A stretch of 64,000 nucleotides of DNA from Himantopus leucocephalus (lineage: Eukaryota > Chordata > Aves > Charadriiformes > Recurvirostridae): contig RSEF01000003.1 of NCBI GenBank assembly GCA_003993805.1, forward strand, positions 42,972,708-43,036,707, in the 5' to 3' direction. The notes below the pieces were generated by a model. That model saw only the letters and a list, made by a program, of their open reading frames with translations. It was not told the origin of the DNA and searched no databases. Position 1 is the first letter of the stretch, and every line of letters begins with the position of its first letter. The translations under genes and the position numbers were made by a program. Shown piece by piece: positions 39,200 through 52,589 of this stretch.

Positions 39200-39720
39200 G
39201 TCAGCCATGGTGGGAGTCCAGCCCAGCAGAGTTGAAAAACCTTGCTCAAGGGGAGTTTTGCGTTTTGGAAGCGAGGACAGTATTTGCTGTGGAGGAAGGA
39301 GTGTTTACCACAAGGCTGAGGGTTTTTTTAAATTTGTAGGTGAATGGAGAACGGAGAGGGCCGTCCAGGGCAATTGTTTTATACTGAACATGAGTGGGAT
39401 GGAAAGTGGTGTAAACGGAGGTGAGAGCCCGCCCGTCCCGCAGCCCGATCCCCCTGCACAGCCGGGGGGGCGGGCAGCCCGGGGTGGCGGTGGGGGGCTG
39501 ATGACAAGCCAGCCGGGGCAACCTGTGCTGCAGGCACCGCCATGCTTGCGGGCAGGCGAGTGCTGGGGGGGGGTACTTCAGCCCCCCCTTCCCGGGGCTC
39601 CAGCTCTGTATGTCGCAGGGGAAGGGATTTTCGGAGCAGCGCTTGCAGACAGATGCTTGAGAATAAGCAGCCTTCCTGCAGCGAGACGGCAGGTGTCCCT
39701 CAGCAAACAACCTGGGGCCT
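39200..39720. promoter_or_regulatory. Small CpG-rich, GC-rich patch
   Basis: Between about 39420 and 39620 the sequence is very GC-rich and unusually dense in CpG for its surroundings (for example CCCGCCCGTCCCGCAGCCCG and GGGGGGGCGGGCAGCCCGGG). A 171-codon + frame (39207-39722) and a 154-codon minus frame run through it but look like products of base composition. It could be a short CpG island marking an alternative promoter or enhancer, or simply a GC-rich conversion hotspot. Confidence 0.35.
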
Positions 39721-40012
39721 GATCCTGGAGACTGTGCTTTCCCACTGAGACCTACAGGGAAAGATAAAGGCTGTGCAAGGGGATTTTTCCACCGCAGTCA
39801 AGGGCACAACCCCACATTTACCCTAGAGCTAGAGAGCACAAAAATCTGTGGCTTCATTTTCCTTTCTTTTTCAACAGTTTGTATTTTACAGGAGAGCTCC
39901 AGATCTGCGGGACATTGTATGAAGACTGTCAAAACTAAAACAGCCTGTTACCCCTCTGGGATATCCCTGTGCTTGCAGGGTAAAGGGGCTCAGCATGTGT
40001 ATTCAAGTGGTG

Positions 40013-40076
40013 CATATATACACACACATACACATGCATACATATGCACATATATACACACATATATATGTACACA
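40013..40076. repeat. Mixed TA/CA microsatellite
   Basis: About 64 bases of imperfect TATACACACA, ACATGCATAC and CATATATATG units form a simple repeat. It lies 100 bp from the CR1 end that runs into the gap. Confidence 0.88.
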
Positions 40077-40172
40077 ACCATAAGGAGACATTTGCAACGG
40101 CTTTCACTAACTACTTCACCTTTCCTTCCAACTGTGTCATTACAGTTTCACCACTGTCTTCAGTAAGAATAG

Positions 40173-40213
40173 AGAATCATAGAATCATAGAATCGTTAAG
40201 GTTGGAAGGGACC
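40173..40213 (-). mobile_element. CR1 LINE 3' end on the minus strand, running into a gap
   Basis: AGAATCATAGAATCATAGAA followed by TCGTTAAGGTTGGAAGGGAC is the reverse complement of the CR1 3' end with its short tandem terminal repeat. The body of the element should lie in the 100-N gap that follows, so its length and age cannot be judged. Confidence 0.9.
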
Positions 40214-40313
40214 NNNNNNNNNNNNNNNNNNNNNNNNNNNNNNNNNNNNNNNNNNNNNNNNNNNNNNNNNNNNNNNNNNNNNNNNNNNNNNNNNNNNNNN
40301 NNNNNNNNNNNNN
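40214..40313. other. Assembly gap of exactly 100 N
   Basis: A run of exactly 100 N follows the CR1 3' end and is followed by C16 at 40314-40329. Both a LINE body and a homopolymer are common causes of assembly breaks. The size is probably nominal. Confidence 0.98.
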
Positions 40314-40329
40314 CCCCCCCCCCCCCCCC
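40314..40329. repeat. C16 homopolymer at gap edge
   Basis: Sixteen C follow the gap directly. It may be a true homopolymer that stopped assembly or a low-quality read end. Confidence 0.8.
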
Positions 40330-42875
40330 GATGTACAGAACGCAAAATCTGGCTTGTTTTACTGTAACTGGGTAAACTGTGTTAAATTTGGCTCTGTCAA
40401 TACCCCACCTACACAACTAGAATAAAGAGCTTCAGTGGCTGGGCTCAGCCCTTTCTCAAAACTTAAAGCTCTGTGATGAAACTGAGAGAGACGTTACTCA
40501 ATAAGCTTAAGCCCTAGAGAGAGAGAAACATGTACTGAACAGTAGTTCATATTGTTACTAATTTTAGTGTCGCGTCTGAATTTCTTTTTAGACTGTTTCC
40601 CAGGAAGAGTGACAAGAGCAAGAATGTGGTTTCACCCTCTGACACGGAACTATTTATTCAGAAACCTGGCAAAGGCAATGCCTGTTTTGCTGCCCTACTG
40701 TCTTCTGGATCCCTAGTAGTGAGAGCGCTGCTCCTCCGGCAGAGCACTGTCAGCGCAGTGAAGGGATCTGAAGAACCTCACCAATGCAGGTGTGCAAAGC
40801 ACCTCCGAGATGCGCAGGGCTCTAGGTGGCCGGGGATGCCGGGTTAGTTATCTCCTAAGGTTGCTGGCTACTTTCCCAGTGCTGGAGAGCTAGTCAGCTT
40901 TGCCGTGCCCATGCTGGGGCTACCCAAGAGGTAAAGCCTGCTGAAATCTCACTACAGCGCCAAGGATTTACGAGCTGAAGAGCTGCAGGGCGAGCTGACC
41001 ATGGGGGAGGCAGATGGCTCTTTTCGCTGAAGGGATGCCACAGCAGGAACGGCAGCTCCTCCGTTCATGCAGAATGACCAATGGCATGCAGTGGCAGAAA
41101 GCAGGTGATCCTGTCATCTAGCTGGAAATGCTTTCCATGCCGTTGTAAATCATCCGTACTTGTTCATCTAGTAGCGCTGGGATAGAGTGAGCAGCTCCAG
41201 TCGCTGCACAAAAGCATGGGAGAAGCACAAGACGTGTTGCGAAGACTACGAAGCAGCTATCAGGAATCAGTCAGGCATACTGAGGATGACGGCACATCAG
41301 CATGATTTGTATCAAGTCTTATGGAAAAATCAATTAATTCATTCACCGAGAAACAGAAGGTAACAAAGTTGCGTCAAGAAATCTTGTCTGGTCAGTGCTG
41401 TTTGCGTCTTTCATGGCCAGGAAAAGGGAGCACCCCAAGAACATGGGAGCGGTTACAAACCGCATCCCTGTGGGTAAGGGACTGACCAGGTGAGCATGCA
41501 CTTAAACCAGGACAGGTCTTTTAGCTGTCTGCATTTTGTCAAGCACGGAGGGACAGTGTTCAAAGCCTTAGGTGAGCTGAGTCTGTGCTAATGAGCTTAT
41601 ATGCAGGAGCGTGTTAGATCAGCCATGATAAACCTAATTAAGATGGGCTTGCATCTCACCTGCTGCTGCCAGTCCTGCAATATCCTCAGTGTGTTTGTGG
41701 GGATAGATCTGCTCAGGCTTTACCTCTGAGAGAGAAGAGAGATTCCTGAGAAGGGGCAGTGTCTGCTGGAAACCACACGTAGATGTTTATGCCTGTTTGC
41801 AGGACGGGGTGTTTGTCTCAGCCTTTTTGTGGATCTGACCCCATGACAAGCCCTGCCCCTCAGGAAGGAGCACCGTGCAGCGTCACTGAAAATCAGTACC
41901 CGCACCCCTAACCTCCAGTAATTCAGTTAAATTAATTATTGAAGATACAGAAAATATCACTAGCAAGGAATCAGTGGGGTTTGACGATTACTCTCTTTCA
42001 ATTTGCTTCATAAATGTTGCTGGGGAGCTGGAAGCCAATTTCAGGTGACTTACGCTAGTCCAGATTCTCACCATCACCGACCCCAGAGCTGCGCCGACAT
42101 GAGGCATTTTTGGTTTGAAAAGAGTGTAAATGAACAGGGAGTTTGGCTCGTGGGGTGAGGACTGGATAACGTGATGACAGAAGGGCTTTATAAACATTTA
42201 TTATTCAAAATCTCTTCTGCAAACGCGAATACGCCTAGGCAATTATCTCACTTTAGCTGCAGATGGGCAATTTTGATGCAATTATTATGCACCTTCAGTA
42301 CTACAAAGCTTTCAGTGCCATTCCTTTTGAAATCGTCTGAATTCAACAGCATGACAAAACTAATGAACTATTGCATCTTTTTCCTGTCAGCTGCACAACA
42401 TCTAGTAGGTGCCATCAGCACGCTTCATGGGGAGGAGCCGCGTGGTCACGACTGTTAGCCCAAAGGCACGCAAACGCCAAACGCCCACTGAAGGCAAACC
42501 CATCTGTAGCCTTCAGTAGCTGAGTAACTTGAGGAAGGATGATTTGCCATTGCAGATTCGGATCATGGCATTACATTGATTCCAGGATGTTATTTATCAT
42601 CTCTCTTTCACATTTCCCTAATGAGATGTTTCTACATGTGCCTAAAATCCACGGTTATTTACGGTTCTGCGCTAGACAAAGGCTTTTTGGGTAATGAGAC
42701 CAGATACCGGCAGCATAATAGTGGAAAGTGTCTGAAGCCACATTGACAAAGAGAACAGTTTGTTTTTAGCACAATTGCTATGGAGGAAACACACTTGTCT
42801 CCAGTTTCTCGAAACTACTTATCTCTGGCTTCTTGCAGCAAACATATCCGGGAAGCCAGCTGGTTTTTGGTTTTG

Positions 42876-42892
42876 TTTTTTTTTTTTTTTTT
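42876..42892. repeat. T17 homopolymer
   Basis: Seventeen T follow GGTTTTTGGTTTTG. It is a simple repeat with no attached element. Confidence 0.9.
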
Positions 42893-44629
42893 CAAATCCT
42901 TAAAACAGAACAAAGTTTAAGAAATATAAAGAGGCAGACAACATTTTGCAACTTGCCAGCCAAATGTAAGGTCCACAATTAACTATGCATATAACTGGTA
43001 AGATTTTCAAGAGGAATGTCCTCATTATGACTTCTGTTTACGTAAAAGCAAAGCCAATTTGATGCTCACTTTTGAAAAGATCCCAAGAAAAATATCTTTA
43101 GTAGTTCGGTAAATTTTATTTTTACATTCATTCATGTTAAGAAACAAATCTGTTAACACACGAAATAGCTGTTGCTGGTATGTTCAAATCTTCCCTAGAT
43201 ACTCCCAAGTGACTTGTCTGCACCCCTGTAACTAGGATGGCTGTGTGGCTGCTGAGCTCTGGAACATCCCACGCTAAGAACCTGCAGCCAGCCACAGCAC
43301 CCAACACATTAGCAATACTATGCTAAGCACACTGTCCATTAAAATCATGTAGGATTTATTGATTTAGCTTATCTTGTAGAAAAGCTAAAAGAACTATATA
43401 GTTCATGCGAGTGTTACCTTTTAGCAGAACATTGAGTTGTTCCCGCAACACGCCACAGTTGCCCCACCATCTCCGATTCCCAAGCACGCACTAACCACTC
43501 TTTCAGGCTCCCCTGGTTTTTCAGACTCCTGACAGCTCAGTTGCACACTGTTATAAAGCTCCTCCCTTGTTTCAAACACCTCACTCACTCTGTTTGATGC
43601 CACTTAGCTCTTTCCTCGCCTTCTCCAAGCCATACATGATTTAGCTGACCCCTGCATATCCCTTTTACATGATGAAGAGTGCAACTACTAGAAAAGCCAC
43701 ATGGAACTTGGTAAGGCAGAGAGTGATGGCATTATAGGAATTACCTGGAACTACAGAAAAGCACAGTTATTTAAGTTGTTTGAAAAATCTATGAAATCGA
43801 TAGAGCTCTTTGTTAAATGCTGTAAGACTTTCAGAGGGTTGGCCTTAATTGCTAAAAATTTCATGAGCAAGCACAGGTCTGCAGGTAGGTTAATGGAAGG
43901 CAGCTGATCATTTGGCTGTATGGCACTGTATCCTCTTTGGGATACTATTTTTCAACATTAAGTTTTTCTACTTCAGTTCTTCAGAATCAAAAAGACACTT
44001 TTAAAAAAATAATGTGGGAGAGTAGGGTGAACTTCAGCCTGGTCAAAGCCTGAGTTCCCCTCTGAAAGAAGGGAAGATGAAACACATCTAAATAGTTATT
44101 AACTTGATATTTTTAATATTCACTGAGCCAGACCCTTCTCTGACAGAAATCAGCATGCTGTCATGGGACTCCGTGGAGCTGTGCCAGCTAAGGTCAAGTG
44201 CTGACTGAACCCATCACATTTAATATAGAGAACTTCATGAAACACTGAAAATGCTAGGTGAAAATTTGTTTGGTTATTAAAAATAAGCTAAGCAGAAACA
44301 CTTTATAGTGGGTTAATACAATTTTTTTTTTTAAAAATGTCAAGGTTAATAAGAAATAAATCAGATCCTCAGGGTTTGAATCAACATGTTCTCCCCTGAG
44401 GACAGAAAAATATTTAAGGTGGCTCTGGCAAAAAGGGGCAAACAGCAACAGAACGGGTATCATTCATGCCAATGCATTCTGGTATGTGTAATTTTGGGGT
44501 ATCTAGAGACAGAATATTAAGAGATGCAATAAAGTACACATAAATTTCAATAATAATAGTTTTGTCTCATTCAGTGTCTGCAGATCACTAACCATTAACA
44601 AAATAAATGAATAGTTATGATGTGGCTCT

Positions 44630-44702
44630 GCGCTGAGCAGGTTGGACTAGAGACCTCCCTCCCCAGGTCCCCTGCAGCCAGAATTACTCCATCTGACCTG
44701 AT
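44630..44702 (+). mobile_element. Decayed CR1 3' fragment
   Basis: GAGCAGGTTGGACTAGAGAC followed by CTCC, CAGGTCCCCTGCAGCCAGAA and TTACTCCATCTGA parallels the CR1 3' consensus (ggttggactagatgacctcc, aggtcccttccaacc, attctatgat). It is short and diverged. Confidence 0.6.
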
Positions 44703-44880
44703 GTTCAGGATATCATGGTGGGATGGTCTAACAACAGCACCATTTGTTAGATGGTGAAAATATCAGACAGCTTTACAGAGCTGTAGCTTCATTTTTATTC
44801 TAGGTACTAGTAAGAGGTACTGAAGTAGAGGTGCAATTCTTGCTATTTTCTAGTGTGCTGATTAATAGGAGAGCTTTTCA

Positions 44881-45149
44881 TAGCTGAAGAATTATCCTTC
44901 TGTACTTGGAAATGTATATGTACTCNGTAGCTGAAGAATTATCCTTCTGCACTTGGAAATGTATATGTACTCCAGTTGAAAGCATAATAAGCCAGACCAG
45001 TGAAGAAAGCTGTAGTTTCAGTGCAGAAAAAGCAGGANATAGCTGAAGAATTATCCTTCTGTACTTGGAAATGTATATGTACTCCAGTTGAAAGCATAAT
45101 AAGCTAGACCAGTGAAGAAAGCTGTAGTTTCAGTGCAGAAAAAGCAGGA
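44881..45149. repeat. Triplicated block around two single N
   Basis: The block beginning TAGCTGAAGAATTATCCTTC occurs at 44881-44925 (partial), 44928-45037 and 45040-45149, with N at 44926 and 45038. Copies 2 and 3 are 110 bp and differ only at TGCACTT/TGTACTT and AAGCCAGACC/AAGCTAGACC. Three near-identical pieces joined by single N point to collapsed or unmerged haplotype contigs rather than a true tandem array. Confidence 0.88.
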
Positions 45150-46967
45150 TACAATTTTCAGTTGGCCTGGCTGGCCTCTACAATAGATACAGTGAAGAGA
45201 GCTAAGTTAAAAAAACCACAACAGTATTTTGGTGAAGCAAAACATTTTTTAGATGCAAAGGAGGATGCATAGATGCATAGAGGAACAGAGTCCTCCTGTA
45301 GCGAATGGACCTGGGCTCATACCATTCAAGGGTGCCCCATGTTAGCAATGTACTACATGAAGGTTAACACTGCTCTGTCACTGAAGGGACATTCATGATG
45401 ACTTGAGATCCCTGGGGTTTAACATTTGCATCTGCTGAAAGAGATGGGGGATGCCATCCTTCACGTGAGGCTTCCAGAGGCCCATTCCCACTGTGGGAGT
45501 CTGAATGTTTCACTGAGGCAGCGTAAGGTTTTCAAAGATATGAAGGAAATGTTGCAGCAGTCTCTAAGTGCTCGAGAAATAAGCAGCTTCAGTAAACGAG
45601 TAAACAGCCCCCCAGCTCCAAAGAGAAGGAACATGATTTATAAATTAACAAACCAAGAGCAACCAACACCAGCTCCACTTGGGGAAGCACTCAGTTGGAG
45701 ATACGAGGAACAGGGAACAGATGAGGCGGCCACAGTGGACTTGGTTAGTGTAGCCTTGCTGAAGACAAGAGGCCCAAAGGATATGGCAATGACCATACGG
45801 CCATAAAGTAAATGAGGCTCTTTCCTTTAAACTTACTGAGTTTTATCCTTGACCCCATGGACTGACAAACAGACCAGCAGGAGGGTTGTTTCTTTTCTAC
45901 AGCTGGGCTGAAAAGAAGCAGTCTTCATTAACTGCCACCCAAGGCAAGCAAACAAGGTGAAGAAACCAGATTTTGTTTGTCTTCTCCATTTTGGATTGGA
46001 TTGTCTGGCAGAAAGCTACCATTTGGAAAGGTGTTTTAGCACTAGAAAACACAGAAATGGTTGTACGTGGGTGTGCGAGTACATAGATGAATCTGTCTGC
46101 CCATCACCTCATACCTTACCATTGTTTCCCTCCAAAAAAACCCTATGGATGTTCACAGACAACATTATGTAGCTGCTTGACAGGGTTTTTCAATGACACC
46201 CTGTTCATATACCTATGTTGCTGCCAACCTTCACCTTTGGCTATTTCTCCCTTTTCACCAGCTACAGCTCTGACTAACAAGCACGGGTGGCCAGCTCCCG
46301 CAGACCCAGACCAGCCAGGATCTTCAGCTAGGTACTTGTGCATTTATATGAGGCTGCTTTTTTACACCAACACAAACAATCCTGGGAAATCTGGACACGG
46401 TCCATAACCACTAGGCAGCTGGACAAAAAGGTTTTTTCCACTTCTGTAGTACTGCCAGCCTCCAACACTTCTCACTGTATCATCCGTCTTTATTGAGAGC
46501 TGTTAATTATAGCTATGAAGTCTGTTACCATACAGGCACTTTCCTTTTTTAAAGCAGCTTTAAAGGTAGCTGCCTTCAAGATATTTTGACACAGATCTGG
46601 GCTGAAAAAAAATGCAGAATTCCTTATCACTCCCTCCTGAGTTTTGTTGCTGTTTATGTTGCTGTTGTAAACAACATGGGAGGACCTGTCTAGGATAGTC
46701 CACATTTAATAAGTTTGTGCACTGGGTGTCAAGATACTTGATATGTTGATCGAAGTAAAATGCTTCCTGCAAAAGGACCTGCTATGAACTCTGTCTTCTC
46801 TCACATTATGATTACTGGAAAAACAGCATATCTGTGCTCACCTCAGCTTTCTCCTTCTTTCCCCACACAGTAAACATGATCGCACACTCTTTTCCCAGTC
46901 CCTTTTTTCTTCTGCCAGCCATAAAATGCAGTTACTTTTCTGTTTGTGTGTGCAAGTCATGCCTGGA

Positions 46968-47030
46968 GGCAGGGAAAGGAGGAGGTGACCCCTGAGGTCA
47001 CTCCAACCTGAGTTCTTTGGTTCCACAGTC
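46968..47030 (+). mobile_element. Possible CR1 3' fragment
   Basis: GGAGGTGACCCCTGAGGTCA, CTCCAACCTGAGTTCTTTGG and TTCCACAG resemble the CR1 tail (gatgacctctgaggtccctt, ccaacctgaattattctatg). The region is too short to be sure. Confidence 0.4.
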
Positions 47031-50000
47031 TCAGTCAGTGCAGAGGGATCAGCATAGGTAGGATGAGTATAGGTGGATTTGCTCTTGAGGTCTCCTGGGA
47101 AAAGCCCTTGCAGCGTGGAAGCTTGGCAGCTACTAACCAGAGGAAAAGCCAGTTAATGAAGTGCAGTTTAACTACTGACCAGAGATTGTTCAGTGCTGCA
47201 AGACACGACTTTTTTTCCAAGCAAAAGCCATTCATAAACACATTGTTTCATAGCACGTGCCCTGTCTGCAGGTAACAAGAACAATTACTTCTCTTTCTAG
47301 TCCTTGCCTCAAGCACCGTTACCTCATAGGAGGCATATAATGTAATTATTTTAGAGCATCTGTTCAAGCCACAGCAGAGAAGACAAAAGTAATGGAACAA
47401 CAAGACAAAATTACAGGACACCATTTAATTCAATTATCCTTGGAATGATTTTGCAAACCAGGCTCAAGATTAAAGAACACGTGTTTCTCCTGATCAGGTA
47501 GTACCCAATTTTTATTCTCTGTTAGCATTCCACAAAGGTCCAAAAGCCCAGAAGAAGTGATCCTCAACAGATGAAGGATCTTCAGATTAAGGGAAAGTTT
47601 TTCACTGGGCATGAACATTAAGCTGTTCCCAGAACACCATGATCTGAAATACAAACACAATCTCCCAAGTATAAACTGGGAGGCTAAATTAGAAAGGACT
47701 GGTTTACTAAAGAAGGAACCACAACTGTTTTCTCACAGAAGCTAAGACACGAGCTCTCAAAGGTAGTGTTAGCTACCTGAATAGAAGGAATTAGCAAGCT
47801 AGTCAAACAGAAGTTTAAAGAAATTCTCTGAAAGATGTTTTCAGGAGATGTAAAAGCTGGGGTAGGTAAGCATATAAAGGCCACCTCATGTGCCCGAAAC
47901 CCACATGTTTCACATTGTGTGAGCTGCCTCCAGGGAAATCAGGACTCAGGCATTAATTTTGGGGCATTCTGCCAGCCACTCACATCATCAGCCCAATGGA
48001 GGTACCAAGCTCCCATACCATGCATCTCAGGAACAGGAAAACTACCACCTTGAACACGGGTCTGGGAGCAGGTTTTTAAGCTTTCCAGTGGAAAACATCA
48101 AGAGGGAGTGCCACCTCAAGTCTGGTCAAGCACTTAACTCTGGGATGGTGGAGGGCTCCCACTAACAGCTAAAGTTTGGCAAACAAACTTTCTCTTTCTC
48201 CTCAGCCTTTCCTGCTGTTCACCTTACACACCTCACGTTTGCGTCTCCTCTGTAGGTGCTTGCTCTTCCCATGCATTTTAGGAACAAGCTGGGCATTCAG
48301 CTCCAAGCTGGCAGTGCTGGAATACACAATGTGGCACTGAGGAGCCAGCTGTGCAAATTTCCTTGCTAACCTAACCCCTGGTACTGTCTTTAGTGTGTGG
48401 AAGAGACTTAGGTGAACAGGAGGCTACTCTAGAAATACTCTGGAGCTGAAGGACTACCTATTTTCTCAAGAACAGGCAGCCTGTAGAGCATATTTTTGAC
48501 AGCTGGCTGAGAAAATTTTGTTGCAGGAGCCACAAAGAGCAGGAAACCACGACACTAACCTTTAATCACCTAAGAAAACAAGTGTCCCCAAGGAAGCAGC
48601 TGAAACGACAATTTACGTGACAATCTGGCAATAATGCAGCCCAGCTGCATTATGGCAAGGCAGCAGCAAGGAATCACCTCCAGAACTCCCATGGGGTAAT
48701 GCACCCCTAGCCTGTGTCCCACAGGAACACACTTTCCTTTTCAAAAGGAAAGAGATAGCAGCTACCACAGGCTTCATTAGGAGGAGATAATTATTTAACT
48801 TTGAGAAACAGAAGTGAACAACAGCATCACCCTGAGCTCTGCGGTTTGGGCTTCAGCTGACCTAAGCCCACATGAATGCTCCATGCCCTAGCCTGATGCT
48901 GTATGCACAGCAGGTCGGACACCAGAGAGATGCCCACCGGCACTGCCCCTACCACAAACCCCACGCTGTTCCAGCAGAAGGCTTCACTACTACTGCCACT
49001 TGCTAATAGTACAATTTGGCCTCGTCTTCAGCTAGAACCCCTGGAAGAAAAGTGCAGATTCAGTGAAAACAGTCCGAGAAGTGATACCGTGGCCCATCAA
49101 TAACCCATCACCAACGACAGTTCAGACATCTGCAGGAGAGATACAGATGACCACGAGTGTGATAAACCTCTTGCACAATATTCACATCTTCTTTTAATGA
49201 ATTGCTTTGATACCAAGCACAAAGGTTAAGTCCTGACAGGCTGCTGTAGAGAACAAACTGATTTAATTTGGAGTTACTCCTGGCTTGTATCTGTCTAACT
49301 CAGGTAAGAATCAGATCTTGTATCTTTTAATTTCAAGGGTCTTTTCCGTTCTTTGGTTGTTGGTTGTTTTTTTTCCCCAACAAGCTAATGGGAACTTGAA
49401 TTGTAAAGTGATTTTATTTTGAGGAACACAAAGTAAATAGATATTATTTTAAGGCTAATGTACTGAATTAGACAAATAAGAGTTTATAAACTGAAGTTTT
49501 TTGAAAGAAAACATGCTTCATTGGGTGACATTTGCTAAAAACACTTGCATTCATCATGTCTTGATGCCTTCGTAGCTTATTTATGACTCTATTAATGCTG
49601 TCTGGTCTGGTGGTGAAGCTCCCACCTAAGTAGTAATATAAATCAGTAAGATGCCAAAAGTCAACCACACTGCAACATTTTAATGCTGCTGGTTAAGAGA
49701 GACTCATGAATACAAAATGCTGAAAATCAATAGTAAAAAAGCAGCCAGTCACACCAAATCAGGCTCTGACCTTCCCCCTTAGAATTTCATCGTGGCCAAG
49801 CGGTTCATTACCAGCACTGCATGTCCGGCTTCTCTGCCTGCTGCAGAAGAGGAGGGCAGTGCCCATGGGGCAGTGAGTTGCATTTTCGTATGAGTCAGGA
49901 TCAAACCAATGGACCAAACCCCTGGAATTACTGGGGATGCCGGGCTAGTGTCTCGTCATCTCCATGCTAGGAGAAACACATGTGAAACATATTTAGAAAC

Positions 50001-51577
50001 TGGCCCACATTCTCCTGGACATCACGTGAAGCTATGGCACTGATAATTTCTGGCTACTGAAGAGCTAAGTCTCGATTCTGAGCCCATATGCATATAAAGG
50101 AAAAGTGATTCTTGTGAAGTTAATATGTTGGTAAATCAGAGTGAGATCTACTATGTTACTGCTCTGCCATTGTTGCCCCCAGTATTTTGGTTTAGTTTCA
50201 AAGAAATAACTATACTTTGATGTTACCCACAACTTTTTTCTTTCTTTTCAAAGAAAAATCTTAAAATTCTGAAAGATTGGTGGCAGCTAATTTGGGGGCA
50301 GTATAGAGACAAAACTCTAATTCAGTGAAAAAGAACACGTTAAAACATGTTCAAATGTGGTTGTAGATCAGTGCAGGTATGTGTGACAATTCTTTCATTC
50401 ACCCAACACATCAGCTCTAGTCAAGGTTATGGAAGAGATTTAGTTTTAGCTTCTGCTGTTTTCTTTAGCCCTAATGCTTTATGAAATAAAAATCAAGATC
50501 TAAGTGATAAACAAATAAATAAATAATCATGCAACCATTCTGGAAAGTCCTGCCATTTCCTTCGCAAAAAATCATTAGGTAAGACTGTACCATCAAAATA
50601 AGCAAGCTTTCTGGAGGTATTCTCTTGCTAAAATGTGAATACAACCCTCCGTTGTTCCCCCAGTTGGCACACACTGAGTGAATCTTTATAAAAGGTGTGT
50701 TTTGTCCTGCTTGGAGATGCACAAAGCTAAGCAGTATCTCACAGAGGTTTTAATTTAATCTTTCGTGTAGCCAGGGAACTTTAAGCTCTACTGCTTTTAA
50801 TTTATGTTACCTCATAAATTAATAATGTAGGTATGACGGAGGGTAGCTCATCAGATTAAATGTGTCATTTTATAAAGCAGTTTGGAAGCAAAAAGTAAGA
50901 AGCCAACATTAAGTAGTCTTAAATGATCCATTAGGCACATAAATCATTACATGTGTTATTTCTGGACTGGACAGTGGTTGAAATGAATGATAATGTAGTT
51001 ACTGTAATTTTATTTTAAGCTAGTGAGCACTTGCACAAGTAAGAGAGTGGTGCTGACCCTGGTGTGCTCTTCAGTGGTCTGCCAGAGCTCTCTGCATCAC
51101 TCCCCACGCACGCAGTCCTGTGCCAAGGGTGGGTGGCACCCCTGGCAGCGAGCGTGGGACAAATTGTCCCTGAGCAGTCTACACTTGGGCACAACTCTGG
51201 CATTTGATGGAGCTGCCCAGGGAGCCTAGAGCAGTTTGGATGTGAATGCATAAATTTTGGATTGCTTTGAAGAGTGACTCTCTCCCCATGCTGTGGACAC
51301 AGCTGACAGTCTACTTCAGCTTAAATAGAAAGTTCTTTACCATGCAATATAGGTCAGTCAGAAATCCTTAATACTTTATGTTATGGCCTAATATTCAAAA
51401 TCTTATAAAGAAACTGAATAAACCTGCTCTTAAATTTAATGTGCTACTATAAAATTTTGGTGGCGAACTTATTAGAATTATATATGCTATAAAATGGGAA
51501 AAAAAATCTGGGCAGCTTTAAACCGGTTTGTATCCACAACAGGATGGTCTTCTGTGAAACTACGAAACACACAAATT

Positions 51578-51612
51578 CATATATATACATCATAGCATGT
51601 ATATACACACAC
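51578..51612. repeat. Imperfect TA/CA microsatellite
   Basis: TCATATATATACATCATAGC followed by ATGTATATACACACAC forms a short simple repeat. Confidence 0.75.
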
Positions 51613-52589
51613 TGGTGTAATACAATAGGAATTTAACGCCTCAATAAACCAAATAATCTGTATAGGAGAAACTATGTATTTATTCACTGTTCCTACATTT
51701 TATGACCCTTCTTTTGTATATTTTTTCCTAATGGCTGCTGTTACATGCTCTTTAGCTGTATGGCGAGGTACCCCAAAGCACTCCTGCTGGCCAAGGCGCT
51801 ATGAAGCCGCCCACCGAGGAAGGAGCGGTGTGAAGGCACTGCCCGTGCCGCGGTGAGGGGAGGCTGAGCTGCCCAGCCCTGCTGAGGAGGAGGCGGCTGC
51901 GCAGGTATTCTTGGGGAGCGTTGCTGCCAAAAAAATTAGGTGCCTGCGGATTTTAGCAACCTGTGTAGGCTAAAACTGAGAATCCCTTCCTTTACTACCT
52001 CACTGCTAAGGTGACTTAGATGTCATATTTCCACCTTCTTCCACTACCACCTTTTCATTTGTCTCATTGCAAATGCCTGCCAGAGAGCTTAGATAGTATA
52101 TAAAATATAAATGAAGGTGACGGGTAAAAGAAGCAGCAAGTGATTAAGCAAGTTGCGTGTTAGTTCCAGGTCAGAATTCTCTTCTTTTAACTACTCAAAA
52201 GCCCATGCAATGCCTCTCTATCATGTCCAACTGTGCCCGGAGTGCAAGCTTTCCTGAAGATGGTAATGCCACAAGTAGAGCTGTAAAGTCTCTGTATATG
52301 TCTTTCTCCCTCTATACACATATATAAAAAATATGCAAAAAGGGGGAATAATTAAGAAGGGATGCTGGAACTCAGCACTTGGGTTTTCAGATTCTCAGCT
52401 GTAACAGAGCAGGCAGATGAACAGTAATTCTTTTTATAGTAATTCTTAGTGCAGGACCACTAAAAGGTCTCAGTGTAGATAGTGGACATGCTGGAGCAGA
52501 CACTTCATAGACACATGGTAAGGAACAGTCCTCCCTCTGAAGGACTGTTTCATCCAAACGAATAGAGTGTACAAGGAAATCAGATGTCT

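Larger units (their letters stand above)
28051..40170. other. Non-coding DNA without recognised genes
   Basis: The longest open frame is 185 codons at 28309-28866 (+). It is rich in Trp, Gly, Arg and Pro, has no domain I recognise, and shows no splice or start context, so it is probably chance. Simple repeats and one CpG-rich patch near 39.4 kb are listed separately. Nothing else can be supported. Confidence 0.45.
40330..52585. other. Non-coding DNA, likely intronic or intergenic
   Basis: No recognisable exon or RNA gene was found. The longest frame is 126 codons at 45426-45806 (+). It starts from TTG, carries no domain, and is probably chance. Old CR1 tails, a triplicated block near 44.9 kb and simple repeats are listed separately. 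Confidence 0.5.

Noticed and set aside
39995..40416. Frames of 79-126 codons across 40.2-40.3 kb
   Set aside because: They span the 100-N gap and a microsatellite; there is no real coding content.
44881..45149. CRISPR-like repeat array
   Set aside because: The copies are contiguous apart from single N, have no unique spacers, and the genome is a vertebrate's.
45426..45806. 126-codon + frame
   Set aside because: It starts from TTG, has no recognised similarity and lies in presumed non-coding DNA.
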